Below are positions 53,546-62,922 of a DNA stretch of 63,643 nucleotides, piece by piece. This stretch comes from Methanolobus sp. (GTDB taxonomy: Archaea > Halobacteriota > Methanosarcinia > Methanosarcinales > Methanosarcinaceae): assembly GCF_030682845.1 (NCBI RefSeq), contig NZ_JAUXNK010000077.1:1-63643 (forward strand), given 5' to 3'. The stretch's first letter is position 1; each line of letters begins with the position of its first letter. Both the position numbers and the translations under genes were made by a program. Below the pieces are notes generated by a model, which had not been told where the DNA came from, searched no databases, and saw only the letters and a program-made list of their open reading frames with translations.

Positions 53546-53827
53546 ATGGCTGCGGAACTGAATGAAAAGGTTAAGAGATATGAGGTCCTATTGGGGGCTG
53601 CGCTTGAGAAAGCCAGGGTCGCCCCAATAGACAGGTCCCACATGTATACTGTAGCCATGGACTATCGCACGATGGCCACTTCATACTACAATGACGGACT
53701 GCACTTTATGGAAAATGATGATCCAGTGAACGCCCTTGTGTGTTTCAGTTACGGGCATGCCTGGCTGGATGCAGGTGCAAGACTTGGTTTGTTCGATGTT
53801 GATGACGATGTTCTATTTACCATTTGA
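53546..53827 (+). CDS. DUF357 protein
   Basis: The 93-residue helical protein matches DUF357, a family found widely in archaea and without known function: MDYRTMATSYYNDGLHFMEN and NALVCFSYGHAWLDAGARLG are its core. It looks like a helical repeat of TPR type. It starts 21 bp after herA and precedes the DUF555 gene, so the three probably form an operon; the herA link hints at a DNA-related context only by position. Confidence 0.85.
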   Translation: MAAELNEKVKRYEVLLGAALEKARVAPIDRSHMYTVAMDYRTMATSYYNDGLHFMENDDPVNALVCFSYGHAWLDAGARLGLFDVDDDVLFTI

Positions 53828-53873
53828 GTAATTAATAACTGAAGAAGAAAGAGATGTGAATCGGAGAGAAAAG

Positions 53874-54215
53874 ATGACGAATTATCATGTTACGCTTGAA
53901 GCTGCCTGGTTGGTCAGAGATGTTAAGTCCGGTGATGATGCTATTGGTGTTGCTATTTCAGAGGCCGGTAAACGCCTTAACCCTAAGCTCGATTATGTGG
54001 AAGTCGATATCGGGACCACGTTCTGCCCGTCCTGTAATGAACCTTTCAGCAGCGTTTTCGTTGCAGCCAACACCGCCATTGTAGGTCTTGTCCTCGAGAT
54101 GAAAGTGTTTGATGCGGAAAGTGACGAGCATGCTGCCAGGATTGCAAAATCAGTTATCGGGAGAGCACTCAGGGATGTACCTCTGGATGTAGTGGACGTC
54201 GAAGAGTTCGAATGA
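53874..54215 (+). CDS. DUF555 (UPF0212) protein
   Basis: The 113-residue product fits the archaeal UPF0212/DUF555 family: [20 protein letters not shown], then [11 protein letters not shown] with a CxxC pair that may bind zinc, and [18 protein letters not shown]. Function unknown. The ATG at 53874 is chosen for its GGAG site and family start. It ends three bases before the open frame of the sugar-kinase gene. Confidence 0.88.
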   Translation: MTNYHVTLEAAWLVRDVKSGDDAIGVAISEAGKRLNPKLDYVEVDIGTTFCPSCNEPFSSVFVAANTAIVGLVLEMKVFDAESDEHAARIAKSVIGRALRDVPLDVVDVEEFE

Positions 54216-54233
54216 GCTTTGGCAGGCAAGAAC

Positions 54234-55130
54234 ATGGAAAAGGTCATTACCATTGTCGGCCATGCGGCCATAGACCTTCTGTTCGATGTTGAGAACATAG
54301 CTGTGCACGACGAGTCCCAGCCCATTATAGAATATCATGAATATTTTGGCGGGGGCGCCGCTAATATTGCCATCGGGATTGCAAGACTTGGCGGAAGCTG
54401 CCAGCTCATCTCAGCGGTCGGCGGTGATTTTGGTTCAAGTGGCTATGAAGCAGAACTGCAGGACCACAGGGTTGACCTCTCGCTCCTATACAGGTACGCA
54501 AATGAAAAGTGCACAAGGGCCTTTGTGTTCACTGACAGGGAACACCGCCAGAGCACCTATTTCGACTGGGGTGCATCTGTCCACCTTAAAGAACTGGAGC
54601 CACCAGTAATCGATTTCGTACACCTGGCAACCTCAGACTCAACATTCAATGCAAGGATTGCAAAAAAAGCCAGGTTCGTTTCCTTCGATCCCGGACAGGA
54701 CCTTATAACCTATTCCCGGGAAAACCTAAAGAGCATCCTTGAGAACACGAATATACTTTTCACCAACAGGCATGAGATCCAGCGCGTATGCGAGATGACA
54801 GGTAAAACCTTTGAGGAGATCCTGTCCATGATCGATACTGTAGTCGTTACATACGACGCCAAAGGAAGTATCATACATAATGCAGGGAAATCTATGAACA
54901 TTCCCATAGTCCCCGTGAAGGCTGTTGACCCCACGGGTGCAGGCGATGCCTACCGGGCTGGCTTCTTACTGGCATATACCCGCAACTACCCTCTTGAGAC
55001 CTGCGGCAGGATAGGTGCCACAGTTGCTTCATTTGCGGTGCAGAGCATTGGCTGCCAGACTGACCTGCCTTCCTGGAAAGGGATGCAGGAAAGGTACGAG
55101 AAGCATTTCGGAAAACTCGATGATTTATGA
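54234..55130 (+). CDS. PfkB family sugar or nucleoside kinase
   Basis: The 298-residue protein is a ribokinase/PfkB-type kinase: EYHEYFGGGAANIAIGIARL near residue 35 (GGxxxN substrate motif), and the ATP/anion-hole signature DPTGAGDAYRAGFLLAY near residue 236 with catalytic Asp in GAGD. In methanogens related enzymes phosphorylate nucleosides, ribose or fructose derivatives; the sequence does not decide which. The ATG at 54234 is preferred because the family begins KVITIVGHAAID; the upstream TTG would add five residues. It follows the DUF555 gene closely. Confidence 0.88.
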   Translation: MEKVITIVGHAAIDLLFDVENIAVHDESQPIIEYHEYFGGGAANIAIGIARLGGSCQLISAVGGDFGSSGYEAELQDHRVDLSLLYRYANEKCTRAFVFTDREHRQSTYFDWGASVHLKELEPPVIDFVHLATSDSTFNARIAKKARFVSFDPGQDLITYSRENLKSILENTNILFTNRHEIQRVCEMTGKTFEEILSMIDTVVVTYDAKGSIIHNAGKSMNIPIVPVKAVDPTGAGDAYRAGFLLAYTRNYPLETCGRIGATVASFAVQSIGCQTDLPSWKGMQERYEKHFGKLDDL

Positions 55131-55264
55131 TATCCTTTGATTACTTTTTTTATCCTGTCCTTACTGGAAGTTGGTTTTCTATCCTTACTTTGTCTTTAAT
55201 TACTCTTACAATTACATTTCTTAAAACAAAGACTTTTTATATATAAATGACATCATAATAATGA

Positions 55265-56959
55265 ATGAGTCCGGATCTGGAATACACTGAATCTAGCACA
55301 ATAGTTCCGCTTGTGCAGGACAAAGATCTTACGGAAGCATCAGCTCCGTTAAAAGGTACATCTCTTTATGCCAATATTAAAGAACGGCTGTCAGGTGTAA
55401 TAAAAACAAGACGAGAGCTCCCAGCCTATGACCCGCAGATACACGGGCCTCTTGTAGAAATGGAGATACCTGTGGGGTACACAGAAATAGAAAGGTATTG
55501 GGTTAATGAGCCTTTCTCTTTTATCTGCATCCTTGAAAAAGGTAATATCTTCAATTATCATGTCGCTGAGCCGGAGCTTACTCTTTACGAAAGGGACGTG
55601 CTTGAAAGGGTCTATGATGACCTCCGTGACATCCTGAGTCTGGGAGGCATTGGGCCGAGAAAAGATAAGGATATCATCCTCACAGAGCATGCACTTTCTC
55701 TTTTTAGCAGGTACCATGCAGACCTTGGAACTGCATCCATGCACAGGATACTCTATTACCTCAGACGTAATTTCCTTGGGAATGACAGGATCAACACACT
55801 CATGCTTGATCCCTATATAGAGGACATATCCTGTGATGGGGTGAATATTCCTGTTTTCATGTACCATAACAAGTATCGCAACATTAAAACAAACATCTCT
55901 TTCGCCGAGGAGGAGCTTAATTCACTGGTGATAAAACTTTGCCAAAAGAGCGGGAAGCATATCTCCATAAGTGAACCCATGGTGGACGCGACACTTCCTG
56001 ACGGCTCCAGGCTGCAGGCAACTCTGGGAAAAGAGATAACTACCAGGGGAAGCTCCTTTACTATACGGAAGTTCAGGGGCGACCCTATCACAGCCATAGA
56101 CCTCATAAATTACAACACATGCAGCATTGATATGATGGCATATTTCTGGCTGGCCATCGAGAATGGCAATTGTGCCATCTTTGCAGGAGGTACCGCATCA
56201 GGCAAGACCTCTATACTCAATGCAGTATCTCTTTTTATCCCGCCCCTTTCAAAGATAGTTTCCATTGAGGATACACGTGAGCTGACCCTGCACCATGATA
56301 ACTGGATAGCGGGAGTTACCAGGAAGGCACTTGGCGCAGGCAGTGCAGGAGAAGTCACGATGTATGATCTTTTACGCTCTGCGCTGCGCCAGCGTCCGGA
56401 GTACATCCTTGTAGGAGAGATACGCGGAGAGGAAGCCCTCACTCTCTTCCAGGCAATATCCACAGGTCATGCTACCTATTCTACAATGCATGCAGGAGAC
56501 GTGCAGACTGTTGTGAACAGGCTGGATAGCCCTCCTCTTAATGTGCCTCATGTGATGCTGCAGTCACTGGACATATTGAGCATACAGGTCCAGACTTTTG
56601 TTAAGGACAAGCGCGTACGCAGGACACATAGCCTTGTGGAGCTCACAGGCATTGATACCAAGACCGGCTATATCCGTATCAATGAGCTTTACCGCTGGGA
56701 CCCTCTTACAGACACCTTCAAGTGCAACGGTGATTCATACGCTCTTGCTAAAGTAATGCAGTCCCGTGGATGGGATAAAGAGAAACTTGCCTCTGAGATA
56801 AAGGTGAGGCAGCGTATCCTTGAATATATGCGCGATAAAGGCATACGGGACTACGTCAACACTTCTCTTGTTGTGCAGGCCTACTCCGCAGACCCTGAAA
56901 TGGTGATCCGGTCTATCGAGAACGGCACCCTTGAGGATATACTCGCAAACAGTGGGTGA
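55265..56959 (+). CDS. Type IV pilus/type II secretion-like ATPase (GspE/TadA family)
   Basis: The 564-residue ATPase powers assembly of archaeal type IV pilus-like structures at the inner face of the membrane. Visible are the N-terminal domain (HYHVAEPELT-like stretch FNYHVAEPELTLYERDVLE), the N2 region DPYIEDISCDGVNIPVF, Walker A FAGGTASGKTSI near residue 309, the Asp box SIEDTRELTL, Walker B EYILVGEIRGEEAL and the His box TGHATYSTMHAGDV. TATA-like TATATATAAAT precedes the ATG by about 20 nt. The membrane platform gene follows 10 bp later and three pilin-like genes after that. Confidence 0.93.
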   Translation: MSPDLEYTESSTIVPLVQDKDLTEASAPLKGTSLYANIKERLSGVIKTRRELPAYDPQIHGPLVEMEIPVGYTEIERYWVNEPFSFICILEKGNIFNYHVAEPELTLYERDVLERVYDDLRDILSLGGIGPRKDKDIILTEHALSLFSRYHADLGTASMHRILYYLRRNFLGNDRINTLMLDPYIEDISCDGVNIPVFMYHNKYRNIKTNISFAEEELNSLVIKLCQKSGKHISISEPMVDATLPDGSRLQATLGKEITTRGSSFTIRKFRGDPITAIDLINYNTCSIDMMAYFWLAIENGNCAIFAGGTASGKTSILNAVSLFIPPLSKIVSIEDTRELTLHHDNWIAGVTRKALGAGSAGEVTMYDLLRSALRQRPEYILVGEIRGEEALTLFQAISTGHATYSTMHAGDVQTVVNRLDSPPLNVPHVMLQSLDILSIQVQTFVKDKRVRRTHSLVELTGIDTKTGYIRINELYRWDPLTDTFKCNGDSYALAKVMQSRGWDKEKLASEIKVRQRILEYMRDKGIRDYVNTSLVVQAYSADPEMVIRSIENGTLEDILANSG

Positions 56960-56969
56960 AGGTGTACAG

Positions 56970-58928
56970 GTGAATTTTATAACTAATGCAATAGACTTTA
57001 CCGCACATCTGCTGTTTGGAAAACACATCCGCAGGAACATAGATCGCTTCCTGGATACACGCAACATGCTGCGTAAGGCCAGTATGGGCATGCTGGTGGA
57101 GCAGTACGTATCACAGGCATGTCTTGTGTCTCTGCTTATTGGACTGTTCGCTGCAATTGCCGGGATGACCCTTGGACTACATTCTTTTAAAGACATGGCA
57201 CTGTCTCATGTGGGTCCGTGGTTAGTACCCGCCACTATAAGTGCAAATTTTCCGTTTATATTTTCTCTGCTACTATGTATTACGTTCTTTGCTGTTGCCT
57301 TTTCCCTGACGTACTATGTTTACATGTCCATTCCCGAGGTACAGGCAAATGTAAGAAGCTCACTCATTAACCAGTCCCTGCCGCACACAACCGCTTACCT
57401 GTATGCCATGAGCAGGGGCGGGGGCCTGAACCTGCTGGACGTTATGCGGTCCATCACTGACAACTACCATATCTACGGCGCTTCTGCGGAAGAGATAGGA
57501 TACATCGTCAAGGACATGGACTGTTATGGTACGGATCTTCTGACGGCTCTTGAAAAAGCAAGCCAGAGGACACCTTCCCAGAAGTTCAAGGACTTCATAG
57601 AGGGGCTTACATCCATCGTTGCCAGCGGAGGGGATGTGACCTCTTACCTCAGAGCCAAGAATGACCAATACCGTCTGACAGCTTCCAAGGAGCAGAAATT
57701 GTTCTTTGAGACACTTGGAGTGATGGCCGAGATATACATATCCGCGTTTGTCGCCGGCCCACTGTTCCTTATTACCATACTTGTGGTGCTGGGGCTCATA
57801 AATACGGGTTCTATGGTGATCCTGAACTACATGATCTACCTGCTGATTCCCCTGAGCACTATAGTATTCATAATTCTGCTAAGCTCGATAACCGGTGAAA
57901 GCTCTAACCTGCATAATGTCTACTTAAAGGAAAAGAAGCTGGAAATATTTTCACACGTCAGGATAAGGCCGGGCCCGGAGAACGAGGAAGAGCTCAGGAA
58001 GAAGATTCTCTTTCGGGAAAAGATGCTGAAGGTAATCTACACTCTCACTCATCCATTCCATTTTTTAAAGAGCACACCTGCATACGTGTTCATTCTAAGT
58101 GTTCCGGCTGCAGCGATCTATCTGTTGTGGAATATCAGGAATTATACAGGCTCTTTGAATATTGCAGTTTTCAGGAACATTAATTCCGCTACTGTGGCAA
58201 TTATTGATGATTATGTGTTCATTGCACTGCTTATAATGTTCATCCCTTTCGTAGTATTCAATGAAATGAGGAACTACCGTGTAAGACAAATAGAATCTCA
58301 TATCCCTGAATTCCTGAGCAATCTTGCGGGTATCAACGAGGCCGGAATAGTGCTGGTAGATGCCATTGAGATGAGCATGAAGATGAAGATCGGCGTGCTG
58401 CACGCCGAGGTCAGGAGGCTTATCAACGACCTTTCCTGGGGAGCAAAGCTTGACGACGCTCTGAGAAAGTTCGAATACCGCATCAGAACCGATATGACAC
58501 AGCGTATCATTACTCTTATCATCAAGGCTAATGAAACCACCAGTGACATTAAAAGTGTGCTCACAATAGCCGCTCATGATGCCGATGTCCAGAAGCATCT
58601 CAAAAAGGAACGTAATGCAGAGATGTTCGTGTATGTTTTCATAATCTACATTGCTTTTATGGTATTCCTTTTCATCGTTTACATACTTGCAGCTTACTTC
58701 CTGCCGGCGATACCTTCTGCCAGCGGTGCTGTCCAGGTGGGTATGCCACTGATAACCGATTTCGATCTTGAGGCGTACACAATGATATTCTTCCACGCGG
58801 CAATGATCCAGGGTTTCTGCTCAGGCATCGTTGCCGGAAAGATGGGAGCCGGTAACATCCGTTCGGGAATCAAGCATTCCCTGACAATGATGTGTATAGC
58901 CTATCTGGTATTTGCCTTATTGATATGA
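56970..58928 (+). CDS. Pilus assembly membrane platform protein, double T2SF/TadC domains
   Basis: This 652-residue protein is the polytopic platform on which the ATPase acts. It has two F-type (TadC/T2SSF) units: one around residues 115-255 (SLPHTTAYLYAMSRGGGLNLLDV, then TPSQKFKDFIEGLTSIVASG), one around 430-560 (HIPEFLSNLAGINEAGIVLVDAIE, then TDMTQRIITLIIKANETT), with about nine membrane helices in all. The GTG at 56970 is chosen because GGTGAAGGTG precedes it and the previous gene has just ended. Archaeal platform proteins of this double length are typical of euryarchaeal adhesive pili rather than the archaellum (ArlJ). Confidence 0.88.
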   Translation: MNFITNAIDFTAHLLFGKHIRRNIDRFLDTRNMLRKASMGMLVEQYVSQACLVSLLIGLFAAIAGMTLGLHSFKDMALSHVGPWLVPATISANFPFIFSLLLCITFFAVAFSLTYYVYMSIPEVQANVRSSLINQSLPHTTAYLYAMSRGGGLNLLDVMRSITDNYHIYGASAEEIGYIVKDMDCYGTDLLTALEKASQRTPSQKFKDFIEGLTSIVASGGDVTSYLRAKNDQYRLTASKEQKLFFETLGVMAEIYISAFVAGPLFLITILVVLGLINTGSMVILNYMIYLLIPLSTIVFIILLSSITGESSNLHNVYLKEKKLEIFSHVRIRPGPENEEELRKKILFREKMLKVIYTLTHPFHFLKSTPAYVFILSVPAAAIYLLWNIRNYTGSLNIAVFRNINSATVAIIDDYVFIALLIMFIPFVVFNEMRNYRVRQIESHIPEFLSNLAGINEAGIVLVDAIEMSMKMKIGVLHAEVRRLINDLSWGAKLDDALRKFEYRIRTDMTQRIITLIIKANETTSDIKSVLTIAAHDADVQKHLKKERNAEMFVYVFIIYIAFMVFLFIVYILAAYFLPAIPSASGAVQVGMPLITDFDLEAYTMIFFHAAMIQGFCSGIVAGKMGAGNIRSGIKHSLTMMCIAYLVFALLI

Positions 58929-58929
58929 G

Positions 58930-59445
58930 ATGTTCCGCATGAGTAGTCACAAAAATACATTCAGGGATGATACCAATGCAGTTTCCGAGGTTATCGGTGA
59001 AGTATTGATGACAGCCATTGCAGTACTTGCATTTACTGTTATAGCTGTGTTCGTGTTCTCATATGCGGACTCCCGTGAAATGGTGTATGCTGATATACAG
59101 GGCTGGGTTGACACAGATTCTGACACTGTCTACCTTCGCCATGCAGGCGGCCAGGTAATAGACATCTCCAATACCCGTATAATGCTGAATGTCAACGGGA
59201 CCATAAGAGAATTATCATCTGCTGAACTTCTGAACCAGAAAGGCGGTAGTATCTGGAAACCTGGCGAGGTGCTCAGTATCAATACTTCAAGCCTCTGGGG
59301 GAGCGGTATTGCTCCTGCTGATCATATATCCACCACTATCATTGATGTGGATACAAATCTGGTAATAATGAGTGGATGGCTTACTGGAAATACACGTTAC
59401 ATGGAAGAAGGCTCAGGAATGTCAGGTTGGTCGTATGATAACTGA
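58930..59445 (+). CDS. Archaeal type IV pilin 1
   Basis: The 171-residue product has a class III signal: a short polar leader (MFRMSSHKNTFRDDTNA) followed by AVSEVIGEVLMTAIAVLAF and more hydrophobic residues, the archaeal pilin N-terminal domain (DUF1628) cleaved by a PibD/EppA-type peptidase. The remainder is a beta-rich head (TDSDTVYLRHAGGQVIDISN). It starts right after the platform gene and overlaps the next pilin gene by 11 bp. The next product shares most of this sequence, so the two arose by tandem duplication. Confidence 0.88.
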   Translation: MFRMSSHKNTFRDDTNAVSEVIGEVLMTAIAVLAFTVIAVFVFSYADSREMVYADIQGWVDTDSDTVYLRHAGGQVIDISNTRIMLNVNGTIRELSSAELLNQKGGSIWKPGEVLSINTSSLWGSGIAPADHISTTIIDVDTNLVIMSGWLTGNTRYMEEGSGMSGWSYDN

Positions 59446-60556
59446 CACAGGCACATTCAGGGCTGATACTAATGCAGTATCAGAAGTTTTAGGGGAAATA
59501 TTGCTGACAGCAATTGCAGTGCTTACATTTGCTGTGATAGCTGTGTTCATCTTCTCCAATGCAGTTCCCCAGGAAAAAGTGTACGCTGAAATCAAGGGGT
59601 GGGCAAACGCAGATTCGGATGAGGTCTATCTTTTCCATGCGGGCGGCCAGAAAATTGATCTCTCAGACACCCGTATAATCCTGAACGTCAATGGGGTCAT
59701 GCGAGAACTGTCATCTGCCGAACTTCTTAAGCTGAAGAACAGCAGTATCTGGCAATTGGGGGAAGTGATAAGTATCAATGTTTCTTCCTGGGGAAATATC
59801 ACTCCTGATGGCTATATATCCGCCACTGTCCTTGATTTGAATACAAACATGGTAATAAAGAGCGGATTGCTTATTGTAGATACAGGATACCTGGGAGGAG
59901 GTCACGGGAATGTTACGCCACCCCCGCCTACTCCAGTCATATCTCTGGGAGAGCTTGCCTGGTGGAAGCTTAATGAGAATGCGGGCACCATAGCCTACGA
60001 CTCCATAAACAATTATGATGGAACTATCTACGGTGCAGCCCGCATTAGAGGTAAAAGTGGAAATGCGCTCCATTTTGATGGAGCTGATGACTACGTGCAG
60101 GTCAATGAAAAGATTATCACAGGATATCCTTTTAGCATAAGCCTTTGGTTGAATACTACCAGTTCCGGTTCTGAACAGGCTGTGGCTAACCTTGCATATT
60201 CAAGTGCCCAAAACTCTTACTATGGGATAGATATGACTTCCGGCGGTGTAGTCCGGCTAGTGGCAAGGAACACAAATGCCAGGTATTTAAATGGAGTTCA
60301 AATTAATGATGGTCAATGGCACCATGTTGTTGCTGTATACCGCTCATCGAACGACAGGACACTCTATGTCGATGGAGTGAGTGCAGGGACCGATGGAAGA
60401 GGAACCAACTTTAACGCTAATTCCAACCGCTGGACTTTTGGCAGGTGGGGGGACAGCACACCCAGCAATTATTTCAACGGCTATATCGATGATGTGAGAC
60501 TCTATAGCAGAGCATTGAACAGCACAGAGGTACAGCAGCTTTACATGAATCCATAG
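59435..60556 (+). CDS. Archaeal type IV pilin 2 fused to a LamG-type lectin domain
   Basis: The first 170 residues (from MITDTGTFRADTNAVSEVLG) are a paralogue of pilin 1, with the hydrophobic assembly helix ILLTAIAVLTFAVIAVFIF. After a proline linker (GNVTPPPPTP) comes a concanavalin A-like/LamG domain of about 190 residues: WWKLNENAGTIAYDSINNYD, ALHFDGADDYVQV, SISLWLNTT, QWHHVVAVYRSSNDRTLYVD and YIDDVRLYSRALNSTEV. A pilin carrying a carbohydrate-binding-like head would be a tip or side adhesin of the pilus. The ATG at 59435 overlaps the end of pilin 1, so they are co-translated; upstream in-frame codons are shadows of pilin 1. Confidence 0.88.
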   Translation: MITDTGTFRADTNAVSEVLGEILLTAIAVLTFAVIAVFIFSNAVPQEKVYAEIKGWANADSDEVYLFHAGGQKIDLSDTRIILNVNGVMRELSSAELLKLKNSSIWQLGEVISINVSSWGNITPDGYISATVLDLNTNMVIKSGLLIVDTGYLGGGHGNVTPPPPTPVISLGELAWWKLNENAGTIAYDSINNYDGTIYGAARIRGKSGNALHFDGADDYVQVNEKIITGYPFSISLWLNTTSSGSEQAVANLAYSSAQNSYYGIDMTSGGVVRLVARNTNARYLNGVQINDGQWHHVVAVYRSSNDRTLYVDGVSAGTDGRGTNFNANSNRWTFGRWGDSTPSNYFNGYIDDVRLYSRALNSTEVQQLYMNP

Positions 60557-60566
60557 AGGTGATGAT

Positions 60567-61454
60567 ATGTCAGGAATAAGACTCAAAGATTCCGAAACAG
60601 CGGTCTCGACAGTAGTATCAGCGGTGCTGCTCCTGGGTATAATAGTGGCCCTGATTACAGTAATCCATGTAAGCTACATTCCGGAATGGAAGATAGGTGC
60701 AGAGCAGGCACACATGGCTGATGTATATTATGACATGTCGGTCCTTAAATCCAATATGGATATCCTGTCTGTGGCAGCTATGAATGACCCTATGAACACA
60801 ATGTCGTTCAGTAATCCTGTAAGGGCGGGAGGCGCAAGCATTCCCCTGATAAGTCCGGGGAGGTCGAGCGGAGTGCTAGGTGTGGTTCCAGGCATGCCAG
60901 GCATGAGGATAATAGCTAACGGTGCCATGATGAACTATGACAGTGAGGAACACCTCCAAAACCTCGGGACATTGTTCTACACTTCAGGTAACAGTTATTT
61001 TGTGGATCAGACATATGCTTATGAGAGCGGAGGCCTGATACTTGCACAGGGCGAGCTTGCTATAATGAGGCAGTCCCCACCCATAGCCATCAGAAGGACT
61101 GACAACAGTACCAACATAACCATATACGTCCATGGCATGCAGGTTTCGGGGCCTGCAAAAGCCATTAGCAGTAACTCCATTGAAGAGGTAAGGACAATAT
61201 GCGACTCCTCAGTTTCGCTATACGCAGAGGAAACTGTCTTTACAGACCTCACACTGACAGTGGACACCGTCTATCCAAGGGCCTGGGAGGACTTCTTCAG
61301 GAGGGAGGCAGCCAATGCAGGTCTGACAGAAGGTGAGTATATGGTATCCAACAGTACCACATCCGCTGTACTGAGTCTTCAGGGTTCTCCCGGCGAAGAC
61401 ATAAAAGCCAATATAAGAATGAGCAGTTTTGAAGCTAACTTCAACTATTTCTAA
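60567..61454 (+). CDS. Pilin-like secreted protein 3 (large minor pilin)
   Basis: The 295-residue protein starts with SETAVSTVVSAVLLLGIIVA, a class III-type signal with an N-terminal assembly helix, then a long exported domain with a Gly/Pro/Ser-rich early part (RAGGASIPLISPGRSSG). It lacks the DUF1628 core of pilins 1 and 2 but resembles large pilin-like proteins (DUF7289/DUF7266 type) encoded in archaeal pilus loci. It begins 10 bp after pilin 2, following a GAGGTGATG leader, and ends the pilus operon. A minor or initiating pilin is likely. Confidence 0.8.
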   Translation: MSGIRLKDSETAVSTVVSAVLLLGIIVALITVIHVSYIPEWKIGAEQAHMADVYYDMSVLKSNMDILSVAAMNDPMNTMSFSNPVRAGGASIPLISPGRSSGVLGVVPGMPGMRIIANGAMMNYDSEEHLQNLGTLFYTSGNSYFVDQTYAYESGGLILAQGELAIMRQSPPIAIRRTDNSTNITIYVHGMQVSGPAKAISSNSIEEVRTICDSSVSLYAEETVFTDLTLTVDTVYPRAWEDFFRREAANAGLTEGEYMVSNSTTSAVLSLQGSPGEDIKANIRMSSFEANFNYF

Positions 61455-61538
61455 ACGAGCTGGAAGGCAGGGTATGATACTAACTGCCCTTCCAATAGTC
61501 CCTTATATCTTCTGGCCAATTTTGTCATAGGGGTTTTC

Positions 61539-62576
61539 ATGATCAAAGAAGCAATGCTTTACGAGAAGCTGGATGACAGGAAGGTACACTGCAAAGTGTG
61601 TGCCCAGAGCTGCACTATCTCGCTCGGGAAGCGGGGATTCTGCAGAGTGAGGGAGAACAGGGACGGAACATTGTACACCCTGAACTACAATGTGGTTTCC
61701 AGCGAGGCTCTTGACCCGATAGAGAAAAAGCCGCTCTATCATTTCTATCCGGGTTCTGCTGTCTATTCCCTGGGGAGCATCGGTTGCAATTTCAGATGCA
61801 AACACTGCCAGAACTGGACCATCTCACAGGTAGGTATAGATACATCTAATGCTGTTGAAATGAGTCCTGAGGAGGCGGTGTCAAGGGCACTGCAGTTTGG
61901 TGCAAGGTCCATTGCCTGGACATATAATGAGCCTACCATTTGGTATGAGTACACCTACGACTGCGCCAGGCTTGCAAAGGAAGCCGGGCTTGCCACCGTT
62001 TATGTCACGAATGGCTACATCACGCCCGAAGCGCTGGAGAAGATATCCCCATACCTGGACGCCTTCAGGGTGGATATCAAGGCTTTTAATGATGACTTCT
62101 ACAGGAAAGTAGCAAGTGCGAGACTTGAGCCGGTGCTGGAGGCTACAAAGCTGGCCCGTGAACTTGGGATGCATATTGAAGTGGTCAATCTGATAATACC
62201 AACCCATAATGATGACCCAGAGGAACTTCGTGCCATGTCAAGATGGATCTATGAGAACCTGGGGACTGACACTCCAGTACATTTCACCAGGTTCCACCCC
62301 TATTACCAGCTCACAGATGTGCCGCCAACTCCACTGGAAACTCTTGAGATGGCGTATGATATCGCAAAGGAAGAAGGGCTGCACTATATCTATATCGGGA
62401 ATGTGCCGGGAAGCGGCAGGGAGAGCACTTTCTGTCCTCAATGTAACGAGCTGCTGATTAAGAGAGGCATGTTCGATACGGAAGAATACAACCTAACTGA
62501 AGACATGGCTTGTCCGCAGTGCGGGAAACAGATATGTATCTTCAATGAGGATATTGGCGATACTAAAACATGCTGA
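61539..62576 (+). CDS. amrS: AmmeMemoRadiSam-type radical SAM enzyme
   Basis: The 345-residue protein is AmrS, a radical SAM enzyme of the widely conserved but biochemically unassigned AmmeMemoRadiSam (AMMECR1-MEMO1-radical SAM) system. It has the N-terminal Cys-rich element CKVCAQSCTISLGKRGFC, the radical SAM cluster CNFRCKHC near residue 83, and YNEPTIWYEY; near the C-terminus CPQC pairs (STFCPQCNELL, ACPQCGKQ) may bind another metal or cluster. The partner AMMECR1 and MEMO1 genes are not adjacent. A hairpin follows the stop. Confidence 0.93.
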   Translation: MIKEAMLYEKLDDRKVHCKVCAQSCTISLGKRGFCRVRENRDGTLYTLNYNVVSSEALDPIEKKPLYHFYPGSAVYSLGSIGCNFRCKHCQNWTISQVGIDTSNAVEMSPEEAVSRALQFGARSIAWTYNEPTIWYEYTYDCARLAKEAGLATVYVTNGYITPEALEKISPYLDAFRVDIKAFNDDFYRKVASARLEPVLEATKLARELGMHIEVVNLIIPTHNDDPEELRAMSRWIYENLGTDTPVHFTRFHPYYQLTDVPPTPLETLEMAYDIAKEEGLHYIYIGNVPGSGRESTFCPQCNELLIKRGMFDTEEYNLTEDMACPQCGKQICIFNEDIGDTKTC

Positions 62577-62594
62577 CATTCTCAAGAAAATACT

Positions 62595-62614
62595 TATGTA
62601 ACGCAAGTTACATA
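62595..62614 (+). terminator. Hairpin with GCAA tetraloop after amrS
   Basis: TATGTAAC and GTTACATA form a perfect 8-bp stem with a GCAA (GNRA-type) loop, followed by aaaactatcttttt. It lies 19 bp past the amrS stop and fits a terminator. The rest of the gap to the tRNA genes is AT-rich and has no gene that I see. Confidence 0.55.
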
Positions 62615-62771
62615 GTAAAAACTATCTTTTTAGTTACACCCCTCCATTTCCAGTGGAACATATATTGTTAAAGATATATGATTATCATCATTATTATGAG
62701 GTACTACGGGGAAATTATTTTGGAAATGGTAAGAATGGTGCCGAAAACCACGAAAAACACGCAGTCAATCA

Positions 62772-62784
62772 AAAGGTTTAAAAG
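62772..62784 (+). promoter_or_regulatory. BRE/TATA element for the tRNA genes
   Basis: AAAGGTTTAAAAG combines a BRE-like purine pair and a TATA box about 45-57 nt before the mature 5' end of tRNA-Asn, which would give a leader of about 25 nt to be removed by RNase P. The second tRNA follows after 21 nt, so both are probably made as one transcript. Confidence 0.5.
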
Positions 62785-62828
62785 CAATAAGTGCATTAAG
62801 AGGATTCGCGCGTTGGCGCCACCAAAAA

Positions 62829-62901
62829 GCCGCAATAACTCAGTTGGTAGAGTGTCTGGCTGTTAACCAGAATGTCACAGGTTCGAGCCCTGTTTGCGGC
62901 G
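62829..62901 (+). tRNA. tRNA-Asn (GTT anticodon)
   Basis: The 73-nt cloverleaf is complete: acceptor stem GCCGCAA/TTGCGGC with discriminator G, D arm ACTC...GAGT, anticodon stem TCTGG/CCAGA around CTGTTAA with anticodon GTT, and T arm ACAGG-TTCGAGC-CCTGT. CCA is not encoded. No intron is present. Confidence 0.96.
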
Positions 62902-62922
62902 CTCTAAATCTTTTCTCAGAAC

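Noticed and set aside
58095-58796. Minus-strand 233-codon frame opposite the pilus platform gene
   Set aside because: Shadow frame with no start signals; the plus strand has membrane helices and T2SF motifs.
62678-62866. 62-codon frame running into tRNA-Asn
   Set aside because: It overlaps the tRNA gene and its promoter and has no homology that I can see.
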